Notes under the pieces: generated by a model
The model's input: the letters and a program-made list of their open reading frames with translations, nothing else
What the model was told of the DNA's origin: nothing
The model's database searches: none
Shown here: one piece after another, positions 18,208 through 30,411 of the stretch
How positions within the stretch are numbered: the stretch's first letter is position 1
Layout: each line of letters starts with the position of its first letter
Made by a program: the position numbers and the translations under genes
NCBI GenBank assembly: GCA_031430035.1
Contig: JANPAS010000025.1
Span: forward strand, 6,670-70,669
Reading direction: 5' to 3'
Length of the DNA: 64,000 bases
Origin: JASGCK01 sp031430035
GTDB lineage: Bacteria > Pseudomonadota > Gammaproteobacteria > Burkholderiales > Burkholderiaceae_C

Positions 18208-19025
18208 GCGGCTTCCCCTTGCGCGGCAAAATCTTCAGCGATTGTTTTTGCTGGATAGTGAAAGCGCACAGGGCCATCGGGCAGGGCATTCACAAATTGG
18301 TTTACCAAAGGATCGGTGCTGTGCTTGACTTCATCTGGCTTGCCTTGCGCGGCGATTTTTCCGTTCGCCAGTACGATCACTTGATCGGCTATGTGGAAGG
18401 TTTCCTCAAGGTCGTGCGACACGATCACGCTGGTAATACCCAGCGAATCGTTGAGTGTCCGAATAAGCCTTGCTGCCGTACCAAGCGAAATAGGGTCTAG
18501 CCCCGCAAATGGCTCGTCGTACATGATGAGATCGGGGTCTAAAGCAATTGCCCTTGCAAGTGCCACGCGGCGTGCCATGCCGCCAGAAATCTCAGATGGC
18601 ATCAAGTCCCGTGCACCGCGCAGACCCACGGCGTTCAGCTTCATGAGGACGATGTCGCGAATCATGGCCTCTGATAGCTCTGTGTGCTCGCGTAGCGGAA
18701 ACGCCACGTTATCGAACACAGTGGAATCAGTAAACAGCGCGCCAAACTGAAACAGCATGCCCATACGGCGGCGCATGGCGTACAAGTCGGTTTGGTTCAT
18801 CGAGCCCACATCCGCACCATCAAATGCGACTTGCCCGATATTGGCTTGGTATTGCCCCGCAATCAGCCGTAACACCGTGGTCTTGCCGCCGCCCGATGCG
18901 CCCATGATGGCCGTGACTTTGCCCCGAGGAATGGACAGTGTGATGTCGTCCAAAATCACCCGATCGCTGCGCGCCGCAGGATACGAAAAGGTGACGTTTT
19001 GGCAGGTGACGAGGTTGTCTTGCAT
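18204..19025 (-). CDS. mlaF: Phospholipid ABC transporter ATPase MlaF
   Basis: Cytoplasmic ATPase and first gene of the mla operon (mlaF-E-D-A-C-B). Walker A GASGGGKTT, signature ISGGMARRVALARA, Walker B PDLIMYDEPFAGLDP and the switch His in SVIVSHDLEE are intact; the ISGGMA form of the signature is typical of Mla/Mce ATPases. The last residues resemble the C-terminal extension that contacts MlaB in E. coli. No clear Shine-Dalgarno is seen before the ATG. Confidence 0.96.
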   Translation of the reverse strand: MQDNLVTCQNVTFSYPAARSDRVILDDITLSIPRGKVTAIMGASGGGKTTVLRLIAGQYQANIGQVAFDGADVGSMNQTDLYAMRRRMGMLFQFGALFTDSTVFDNVAFPLREHTELSEAMIRDIVLMKLNAVGLRGARDLMPSEISGGMARRVALARAIALDPDLIMYDEPFAGLDPISLGTAARLIRTLNDSLGITSVIVSHDLEETFHIADQVIVLANGKIAAQGKPDEVKHSTDPLVNQFVNALPDGPVRFHYPAKTIAEDFAAQGEAA

Positions 19026-19050
19026 GGCAGCTATTTTGCCTGACTTTATC

Positions 19051-19073
19051 CCCTCTCCCTTGAGGGGGGAGGG
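19051..19073. repeat. GC-rich hairpin between gltD and mlaF
   Basis: Near-palindrome CCCTCTCCC-TTGA-GGGGGGAGGG followed by GTTAGGGTGAGG (to about 19085). It fills most of the 75-base gap between the gltD stop and mlaF start. The word CCCTCTCCC with AGGGTTAGGGTGAGG resembles a hairpin repeat found at gene ends in many proteobacteria. It could attenuate gltBD transcription, but there is no T run in the minus direction. Confidence 0.55.
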
Positions 19074-19100
19074 TTAGGGTGAGGTTGAGGGTGATGCATT

Positions 19101-20582
19101 TCAGCGCGGCAAATCGCTAAACCCCACCAAGAACTCATCCACTGCGCGCGCCGCTTGACGGCCTTCGCGGATTGCCCAAACGACCAGGGATTGACCACGG
19201 CGCATATCGCCGGCTGCAAACACGCCTGCGACGTTGGTTTTGTAGCCACCCTCAAACTCGGTAGATGCGCGTGCGTTGCCGCGTGCGTCTTTGTCCACGC
19301 CGAACGCTTCTAATACCGTCGCGACTGGATTGGTAAAGCCCATTGCCAGTAGAACGAGATCCGCCTTGTAGGTCTGCTCTGATCCTGCAACCTCGACCAT
19401 CTTGCCATCTTTCATTTCGATGCGAACAGTGGTGAGCTCAGTAACGACGCCATCTTTGCCGCTAAACGATTTCGTAGAAATGGCGAACTCGCGACCCAAC
19501 ATGCCTTTTTCTGTTCCCTCGTCGTGGCTAGAGCTGGTGCGCAATTTCAGCGGCCAGTACGGCCACGTCATGGGGCGGTTTTCTTCCACGGGCGGCTCGG
19601 GCATCACTTCAAACTGTGTGACCGATTTGGCGCCGTGGCGAATGCTCGTACCCACGCAGTCGCTACCCGTGTCGCCGCCGCCAATCACGACGACGTGTTT
19701 GCCGTCCGCCCGCAGTTGTTCTTTGAGCTTGTCGCCAGCGTTCACCTTGTTTTGCTGCGGCAAAAATTCCATTGCAAAGTGGATGCCAGCGTTGTCGCGG
19801 CCAGGCACTGGCAAATCGCGTGATTGCTCAGAGCCACCTGTGAGCAGTACTGCATCAAAGTCCTTTTTGAGTTGTTCGGCCGAGATCGTCTCGGCTGCCC
19901 AATTCGTGACTTTACTGTCTTTAGGAAAGCTGCCAATCAAAACGCTGGTGCGAATCGTGACGCCCTCAGCCTTCATCTGCTCCACGCGGCGGTCAATGTG
20001 CGACTTTTCCATTTTGAAATCAGGGATACCGTAGCGTAAGAGTCCACCCACGCGGTCGTTCTTTTCAAACAGCGTGACGTCGTGGCCAGCGCGAGCTAGC
20101 TGCTGCGCCGCCGCCATGCCCGCTGGACCAGAGCCGACCACGGCAATCTTTTTGCCCGTTTTATGTTTCGCAAGCACTGGCGTGACCCAGCCCTCTTGCC
20201 AAGCCTTGTCGATGATGGCGTGCTCAATCGATTTGATGCCCACCGCGTCGTCATTCACGTTCAGCGTACAAGCCGCTTCGCAAGGCGCAGGGCAGATGCG
20301 ACCTGTGAACTCGGGGAAGTTGTTCGTGCTGTGCAAAACCGTGATCGCGTTCTTCCAATCGTTTGAGTAAACCAGCTCGTTGAAGTCGGGGATGATGTTA
20401 TTAACAGGGCAACCGTTGTTGCAAAACGGCGTGCCGCAATCCATACAGCGCGCGGCCTGCAGCTTCGATCCCGCCTCGTCCAGCCCAATGACGAATTCTT
20501 TGTAATGCTTTAAGCGCTCAGGCACAGGCTTGTAGCCCTCTTCCAAGCGTTCGATTTCCATGAATCCAGTGATTTTTCCCAT
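19101..20582 (-). CDS. gltD: Glutamate synthase small (beta) subunit
   Basis: NADPH-oxidising subunit of glutamate synthase, passing electrons to GltB. The N-terminus carries the Cys-rich Fe-S region (CMDCGTPFCNNGCPVNNIIP, then GRICPAPCEAACTL). Two dinucleotide-binding folds follow: VVGSGPAGMAAAQQLARAG for FAD and VVIGGGDTGSDCVG for NADPH. C-terminal GVFAAGDMRRGQSLVVWAI is the FAD-binding end. 493 aa is normal. GGAG lies 9 bases before the start, and gltB is 27 bases upstream in the same direction. Confidence 0.98.
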   Translation of the reverse strand: MGKITGFMEIERLEEGYKPVPERLKHYKEFVIGLDEAGSKLQAARCMDCGTPFCNNGCPVNNIIPDFNELVYSNDWKNAITVLHSTNNFPEFTGRICPAPCEAACTLNVNDDAVGIKSIEHAIIDKAWQEGWVTPVLAKHKTGKKIAVVGSGPAGMAAAQQLARAGHDVTLFEKNDRVGGLLRYGIPDFKMEKSHIDRRVEQMKAEGVTIRTSVLIGSFPKDSKVTNWAAETISAEQLKKDFDAVLLTGGSEQSRDLPVPGRDNAGIHFAMEFLPQQNKVNAGDKLKEQLRADGKHVVVIGGGDTGSDCVGTSIRHGAKSVTQFEVMPEPPVEENRPMTWPYWPLKLRTSSSHDEGTEKGMLGREFAISTKSFSGKDGVVTELTTVRIEMKDGKMVEVAGSEQTYKADLVLLAMGFTNPVATVLEAFGVDKDARGNARASTEFEGGYKTNVAGVFAAGDMRRGQSLVVWAIREGRQAARAVDEFLVGFSDLPR

Positions 20583-20609
20583 GATGTCTAGCTCCGATTC
20601 TTGTTTCGA

Positions 20610-25310
<4,701 letters not shown>

Positions 25311-25366
25311 GATGAACCTCTCGAAAATAAGTAGTTACCCGAGGATAAAGGATTTTTATTTAAAAG

Positions 25367-25408
25367 AATTAGGATCTGACCCCAATTAATTAGGGTCAGA
25401 TCCTAATT
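25367..25408. repeat. REP palindrome, copy 1
   Basis: A 42-bp palindrome centred between 25387 and 25388. Each half reads TTAGGATCTGACCC(C/T)AATT; the arms differ by a single C/T. It lies 4 bases beyond the RAYT stop and 56 bases upstream of gltB. It is the exact reverse complement of copy 2 at 26124, so the two form inverted flanks of the RAYT gene. A related half-site (AATTGGGGACAG, 25415-25426) overlaps the RAYT 3' end. Confidence 0.95.
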
Positions 25409-25412
25409 AAAT

Positions 25413-26111
25413 TCAATTGGGGACAGGTTTGTTCGGCCCTCGACCAACTTTCATTTTGGAGGCGCGGCGCGGGGTGAGTGTTTGCAGCTGATTGATAAAC
25501 ACCTCGTCGCCCAGCGCCCAGCCTTTGAATGCGGATTCGGTTAGTGCTGCTTGATGCTGCGTCGCCAGTCCACTTGCCACCAATTTTGCATAAGCTGTCT
25601 CGCGAGCAAAAGGGGTATTACCTAGCGTCCACAAGAGAGGATGAGGCGTAATGAATGGAACGACTTGTTGCCCAATATAGCTTTTATGGCTTGACCATTG
25701 AAAATCTGAGGGCAGGGCGACCATGTCAGCACGCACCGGATTGAGGTCGATATAAACCATGCAAGTAAGCAAGTATTTATCGTCTTGAATCAAGGTGGAT
25801 TTGTAACGCCCTTCCCATAGCGTGCCTGTGCGTTTGTGAAAATGATTAAAGCTTTGTGCATAACGCTTGCCCAGAGCTTGCATGAGATTGGGGACGCCAG
25901 CGTCATCTTGCGGCGTCAGCAGAAGATGCGTATGGTTATCCATCAGCACAAAAGCGTGAACGGCGACATCAAACTTGTCCGCGTACTCGGAAAGCCAAGC
26001 TAGATAAGCCTTACGGTCATCATCCGAGTAAAAAATGCTTTGGCGATTATTCCCACGCTGAATCACGTGATGTGGATAGCCAGCGAGAGAGAGCCTAGGT
26101 TGTCTTGCCAT
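25413..26111 (-). mobile_element. REP-associated tyrosine transposase (RAYT, Y1_Tnp family)
   Basis: 232-aa single-strand transposase-like protein of the HUH superfamily. Seen: N-terminal RLSLAGYPHHVIQRGNNR, the HUH metal motif as MDNHTHLLLTP, and YLLTCMVYIDLNPVRA following GTLWEGRYKSTLIQDD, where the catalytic Tyr of the family lies. RAYTs mobilise short palindromic REP sequences; here the gene is bracketed by two inverted 42-bp palindromes. It sits between gltB and aroB, where many Burkholderiales have dgt. The frame is intact, so it may be active. C-terminal residues are encoded by a degenerate REP-like half-site. Confidence 0.92.
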
Positions 26112-26123
26112 GACTGAATTTTA

Positions 26124-26165
26124 AATTAGGATCTGACCCTAATTAATTGGGGTCAGATCCTAATT
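26124..26165. repeat. REP palindrome, copy 2
   Basis: Same 42-bp palindrome as copy 1 but inverted base for base, including the one asymmetric position. It begins 12 bases before the RAYT start codon and covers the last codons and the TAG stop of aroB (26160-26162). The flank TTCTTTT is shared with copy 3 and, in reverse, with copy 1. Confidence 0.95.
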
Positions 26166-27257
26166 CTTTTGTAGAGCAGCTATCACTAGCTCATTAGGTG
26201 CCGCTTGCACCTTCGCGTGTCCAGGTTTGTCGATAACGACAAATTTGATTTGTCCACTATCCGCCTTTTTATCCACGCTCATGTGATGGAGGTACTCCTC
26301 TGGCGTGATCGATTCTGGCCCGTCAACTGGTAATCCTGCGTGAATCAAGAGTTTTGTGACGCGATCTACAAACGTCGCGTCCACGTAACCAAGGCTTTGC
26401 GACAAGCGTGCCGCCATCACCATGCCGCAAGCCACCGCTTCGCCATGCAGCCAAACACCGAAACCCAGTCCTGCCTCAATGGCATGTCCAAAGGTGTGAC
26501 CAAAATTCAGCGTGGCGCGAATGCCGCTTAATCCTTCGCGTTCATCCAAACTCACCACATGTGCCTTGATCTCGCAGCTAACCCTTACTGCATATGCCAT
26601 AGCAGCCACATCGCCCTGCAAGAGCTTATCCATATTGGATTCCAACCATTCGAAGTAAGTCCAGTCTGCCATCACGCCGTGTTTGATGACTTCGGCAAGA
26701 CCCGCGGAAAGTTCGCGCGCGGGGAGTGTCGATAGAGTGGAAATGTCTGAAACGACAAGCGCTGGCTGATAAAACGCGCCAATCATGTTTTTGCCAATTG
26801 GGTGATTGATCGCCGTTTTACCGCCCACGGATGAATCGACTTGCGAGAGCAGTGTGGTGGGCACCTGCACAAACGGTACGCCGCGCATATAGGATGCTGC
26901 GGCAAAGCCCGTCATGTCGCCCACCACGCCGCCGCCCAGCGCAAACAAAACGGTTTTTCTGTCGCAGCCGTTTTGTAGCAGGGAATCAAAAATCAGGTTG
27001 AGCGTCTGCCAGTCTTTATAAGCTTCCCCATCAGGCAGAATGACCTGCAGCACCCGCTGGTATTGGCCTCTCAGGGCATCGGCTAACTGCTTGGCATAAA
27101 GCGGTGCAACGGCGGTGTTGGTCACAATCATGGCGGTGTTGGCTTTTGGCAAGGTCGCGTAAGTCGCAGCATTTCCTAAGATTGACGTGCCAATCAAGAT
27201 GTCGTAACTGCGCTCGCCCATGTCGATACGCACAGTACTTTTAGAGTTAGATGACAC
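26160..27257 (-). CDS. aroB: 3-dehydroquinate synthase
   Basis: Cyclises DAHP to 3-dehydroquinate, second step of the shikimate pathway, using NAD and a divalent metal. Seen: LPDGEAYKDWQTLNLIFD, ALGGGVVGDMTGFAAASYMRG, VPTTLLSQVDSSVGGKTAIN and NFGHTFGHAIEA with metal-binding His. 365 aa is normal. The start overlaps the end of aroK by 11 bases. The stop codon and the two codons before it lie inside a REP palindrome, so the C-terminal KN may derive from that element. Confidence 0.97.
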   Translation of the reverse strand: MSSNSKSTVRIDMGERSYDILIGTSILGNAATYATLPKANTAMIVTNTAVAPLYAKQLADALRGQYQRVLQVILPDGEAYKDWQTLNLIFDSLLQNGCDRKTVLFALGGGVVGDMTGFAAASYMRGVPFVQVPTTLLSQVDSSVGGKTAINHPIGKNMIGAFYQPALVVSDISTLSTLPARELSAGLAEVIKHGVMADWTYFEWLESNMDKLLQGDVAAMAYAVRVSCEIKAHVVSLDEREGLSGIRATLNFGHTFGHAIEAGLGFGVWLHGEAVACGMVMAARLSQSLGYVDATFVDRVTKLLIHAGLPVDGPESITPEEYLHHMSVDKKADSGQIKFVVIDKPGHAKVQAAPNELVIAALQKN

Positions 27258-27762
27258 CAGCGGTCTCCAATTTCGATTGAATATGATTGATGAGAAAACT
27301 CATTGATGGGCGCGACGTTTCAAATGTCTCGTGCGCCGCCTCAAGGTACAGCGGGTGCCGCGCTGCGTACAAATCACGTAGCTTCGCCAGAGGGTCATTC
27401 ACCTGCAAAAGTGGACGCGTGCCATCATGCCGAATGCGCCTGTAGAGTTCTTCTGGCGTGGCTTTGAGGTAAATGCAGTGCGAGCGCGTGTTCAAGTGTT
27501 CACGATTTGCCAAGCGAACGCAAGCGCCGCCGCCCGTAGATAAGATCGCATTATTTTTGAGCGTGAGCTCTTCAATGACTGAGGCTTCTAAATCGCGAAA
27601 ACGCGATTCGCCTTCTTGTTCAAAAAAAGTACGCAACGAATAACCAAGGCGTGCTTCAATCACATGGTCGGTATCAAAAAAATCAAGCTTTAAGCGGCGT
27701 GCTAAAGCTCGACCGACGGTCGTTTTACCGCTACCCATAAGACCGATGAAGGAAATCAGCAC
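27247..27762 (-). CDS. aroK: Shikimate kinase
   Basis: Phosphorylates shikimate at the 3-hydroxyl. P-loop GLMGSGKTTVGR at residues 7-18, shikimate-binding DTDHVIE and FRDLEASVIEEL, LSTGGGACVR, and the lid RRIRHDGTRPLLQ. Starts with GTG at 27762 (no good Shine-Dalgarno); 171 aa is normal. Together with aroB it forms the usual aroKB pair. Upstream it is preceded by the pilus cluster in the same direction, 51 bases away; aroK is classically co-transcribed with pilQ in proteobacteria. Confidence 0.97.
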   Translation of the reverse strand: MLISFIGLMGSGKTTVGRALARRLKLDFFDTDHVIEARLGYSLRTFFEQEGESRFRDLEASVIEELTLKNNAILSTGGGACVRLANREHLNTRSHCIYLKATPEELYRRIRHDGTRPLLQVNDPLAKLRDLYAARHPLYLEAAHETFETSRPSMSFLINHIQSKLETAGVI

Positions 27763-27813
27763 AAGAACAATCTATAGAAAACCACGCAACATTGCGCTGC
27801 TAATTATCCCTGC

Positions 27814-28560
27814 TTAAAAAAGCCATGCGCCTGCGCAGTTGGCGATGCCAGAAGTAGTCCAAGCGTACACAGCGGTCGAGCCAGATCCAGTCACGGTTGT
27901 GCAGTTGGCGGTGGTATCCGCAGAATCGGTCGTGCTTTGCCTAAAAAGTCCTGAGTGCGGCAGGCCATCATCCGCTTTTTGATCAACTTGCTGCAAGATG
28001 GCCGCCGTTACTTTAGAGCCTGTACTCAAGATGTTTTTTGCAGGTATCAAAGTTGGATTTGGGTCTAACCAAAAACCACCAGTGGTTGCGTTACTAGCAG
28101 GCGTCAGACCAAACTGCAGAGATTGGCTGTAGGAGTTGATGTAAGTATTAGCCGTCGTCGCTGTCGCGTTGGTCGTCACTGTCATGCAACTGGCACAGGC
28201 TAGCAAATTGGTGGCTGTTAGGTTTTGAAATACCAAGACAGACTCTGCTGCAGTGCAAGTTAGGCTGTTAGTCGCATCAAAATTAATCACACCATCACCA
28301 CCGCATGTAGAGGCTTTCACGATGTTGTTGGCAACGAAGCTGGCTTGCGCAGTAGACAGATCGCCTGCTACCAATTTATAGCGATTCGAAAATGCAATAA
28401 AAGCGGTTTGAAAACTGCTTTTTTGATCGATGAGATTGCGCGCTTTAGCAGAGTTAATCAACTCTTGCCCACGCAAAATACCCGTAATGACCAAGGTGAA
28501 AATCACCAATACGATGGCGATTTCAACCAAATTAAATCCGCGGGAGATACTTGTTTTCAT
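27814..28560 (-). CDS. Prepilin of the PGDL/DDG family (last gene of pilus cluster)
   Basis: Type IV prepilin-like protein. Leader MKTSISRG is cut before Phe, giving FNLVEIAIVLVIFTLVITG with Glu5 as in most pilins. It shares with the prepilins at 41042 and 41900 the stretch ILRGQELINSA, a GDL motif, the motif DQKADDGLPHSGLFR, and a C-terminal Cys-loop ending in CAGAWLF. An earlier ATG at 28575 would overlap the preceding gene; 28560 gives a normal short leader. Function in the pilus (minor or alternative major subunit) is not known. Confidence 0.85.
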   Translation of the reverse strand: MKTSISRGFNLVEIAIVLVIFTLVITGILRGQELINSAKARNLIDQKSSFQTAFIAFSNRYKLVAGDLSTAQASFVANNIVKASTCGGDGVINFDATNSLTCTAAESVLVFQNLTATNLLACASCMTVTTNATATTANTYINSYSQSLQFGLTPASNATTGGFWLDPNPTLIPAKNILSTGSKVTAAILQQVDQKADDGLPHSGLFRQSTTDSADTTANCTTVTGSGSTAVYAWTTSGIANCAGAWLF

Positions 28561-28565
28561 AATTT

Positions 28566-29438
28566 CTATGGCCATTTGCCTGCGTTAAGAAGTTTAGCTG
28601 CCAATTTTGTTGACGACATATAGCTAAGCAAGTCATCAAACTCTCCCGCAGTACTCGAGGCCTCAGTTCGATCGCGAGTGACAAATTGCCGCCGCAAGGC
28701 AAGCGTTGCTTCTGCCTCGGGTGCGTTTGCTGCTTGATCGGGCGTGAGCGCTATTTGAGTCGCTGTAAATGGCTTTCGCGTCGTCAAGTTATTGATGCTG
28801 GTCGATCCCCATCCGTTAGAGCCTAAGGAGTAAACAACAAAAGCCGCGTTGTCACTAACGGTGTATGTTGTTGCCAAGCACCCTGGGGCAGCCGTTGTGG
28901 GCGTCGTTGTGGTTGGATTCCCGCATCGTATTTGCAGCATTGTGGTGACTGCCAAGACACCTTCGTTAAATGAGTTTGCGTCACCTGCGTCTATGGTGGC
29001 GAGATTGGTCACAACAGCGTAGCGCAATCGATTATTCCAAGCATCCGCATTATTCGGAGGCGGGAGCCCTAAAGTTTTCCATGGTAGATCGCCCCAGCTA
29101 GCGCCATTCACATCAGATGAATTTGTATAGTTGAACGTGCCCGTGTTGGCGCCTAATGCACAAGTAACACCGCCCGATGCACCTTGATCTTCAAGGCCAT
29201 CACGGTTATCAGTCACCGTTGTCGAAATATCAGGACAAGGCATGCGTCCGTTTATCAAGGCAAAGCCCACCAAGGCATCCAGCGCTTTATCGATACTGAT
29301 TTGTGTTTCAGCATATTGTTGCTCGGCCAAACGCTTACTCAACGGCACAGACAAACCACCGAGCAGTAATCCAACAATAGCCAACGCAATGGCTAGCTCG
29401 ATTAGGGTAAAGCCGCGCTTTATTTCACTCACGGCCAT
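28566..29438 (-). CDS. Prepilin-like protein, LPCP family (tandem paralogue 2)
   Basis: 290 aa with a short leader MAVSEIKRG and pilin helix FTLIELAIALAIVGLLLGG including Glu5. It is a tandem paralogue of the next gene upstream (29429-30403): both have KRLAEQQY, RxPCPD followed by DNRDG, SWGDxPWxTLGL, DAWNNRLRYAV, and LRRQFVTR, and both end in WP. The globular part is too large for a typical major pilin, suggesting a minor or tip subunit. The start overlaps its paralogue by 10 bases. Confidence 0.86.
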   Translation of the reverse strand: MAVSEIKRGFTLIELAIALAIVGLLLGGLSVPLSKRLAEQQYAETQISIDKALDALVGFALINGRMPCPDISTTVTDNRDGLEDQGASGGVTCALGANTGTFNYTNSSDVNGASWGDLPWKTLGLPPPNNADAWNNRLRYAVVTNLATIDAGDANSFNEGVLAVTTMLQIRCGNPTTTTPTTAAPGCLATTYTVSDNAAFVVYSLGSNGWGSTSINNLTTRKPFTATQIALTPDQAANAPEAEATLALRRQFVTRDRTEASSTAGEFDDLLSYMSSTKLAAKLLNAGKWP

Positions 29439-30403
29439 ACACCTGCACTAGATAGTTTTGCCGCGAGAGTTGACGCGGACATAAAGCTAACAAGGTCATC
29501 AAATGCGCCAGCGGCGCTGGCGGAGTCCGTACGCGAGCGAGTCACAAATTGCCTGCGCAGTGCGCTTGCTAATGCTTGGGTTGTGCCTGCATCAAGCTCT
29601 GGGGCATTAGCTGCTTCGTCTGGGTATTTTGCGATGCGTGCGGCTGTAAAAGCGGCCGACGAAGTCGAACCCAGATTGACCATGCTGGTTGAGCCAAAGC
29701 CATTAGCACCCATCGAATAGACGACGAAGACGGCGCTTTGTGTGACTTGATAGGGGGCAACTGCTGGCGTAGCTAGGCAGCCAAGTGCTGGTGTAGCGGG
29801 AGGCACAGCCGTACTGGCGCATCGGATGTCAATTTGGCCACCTCCCGCTATGGTTGTATTAGCTATAGCCGTATGGCAACCTAAATTTTGGAAACCAATA
29901 CCGATTGTTGGTGCTGTTGGTAAGTTCGAGCAAGTAACCACTGGGACGACTTGTGTAACAAGAGGTGTGAATACGGCGTAGCGTAGACGGTTATTCCACG
30001 CATCCACGTTATTAGGCGCAGCAAGCCCCAGTGTTTGCCAAGGTATATCACCCCAACTCACACCATCTGGGTCAGAGTGGTAGTTGGCGGCATTGGTTGC
30101 AGTCCCAGTAATGCCAATCGAGCAACCAGTAATAGCGCCAACTGAACCAGCAATTTTTTCAAATCCATCGCGGTTGTCAACTGCATTCGTACTGACATCT
30201 GGGCAAGGCAGGCGACGATTCAAAATGGCATAACCAACGATGGCATCCATTGCCTTATCAATAGTGGCTTGGGTATCAAGGTACTGTTGCTCGGCAAGTC
30301 GTTTACTCATTGGTACGGCCAAGCCGCCAATGACCAAGGCAACAATGGTTAAAGCTACTGCCAACTCAATGAGCGTGAAGCCTTTTGAATCTGTTTTTTT
30401 CAT
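29429..30403 (-). CDS. Prepilin-like protein, LPCP family (tandem paralogue 1)
   Basis: 324 aa; leader MKKTDSKG, then FTLIELAVALTIVALVIGG with Glu5. It has RRLPCPDVSTNAVDNRDG and SWGDIPWQTLGLAAPNNVDA as in its neighbour, plus an insertion around residues 160-200 with additional Cys (VVTCSNLP, NLGCHTA, DIRCAS, LGCLAT). Ends SSAGVWP. Resembles the large minor pilins that follow MSHA-type assembly genes (MshO/P/Q position), but I cannot assign it to one. Confidence 0.86.
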   Translation of the reverse strand: MKKTDSKGFTLIELAVALTIVALVIGGLAVPMSKRLAEQQYLDTQATIDKAMDAIVGYAILNRRLPCPDVSTNAVDNRDGFEKIAGSVGAITGCSIGITGTATNAANYHSDPDGVSWGDIPWQTLGLAAPNNVDAWNNRLRYAVFTPLVTQVVPVVTCSNLPTAPTIGIGFQNLGCHTAIANTTIAGGGQIDIRCASTAVPPATPALGCLATPAVAPYQVTQSAVFVVYSMGANGFGSTSMVNLGSTSSAAFTAARIAKYPDEAANAPELDAGTTQALASALRRQFVTRSRTDSASAAGAFDDLVSFMSASTLAAKLSSAGVWP

Positions 30404-30411
30404 AAACGTGC

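Noticed and set aside
19051..19085. Hairpin as the rho-independent terminator of gltBD
   Set aside because: No T run follows the stem on the minus strand; recorded as a repeat instead.
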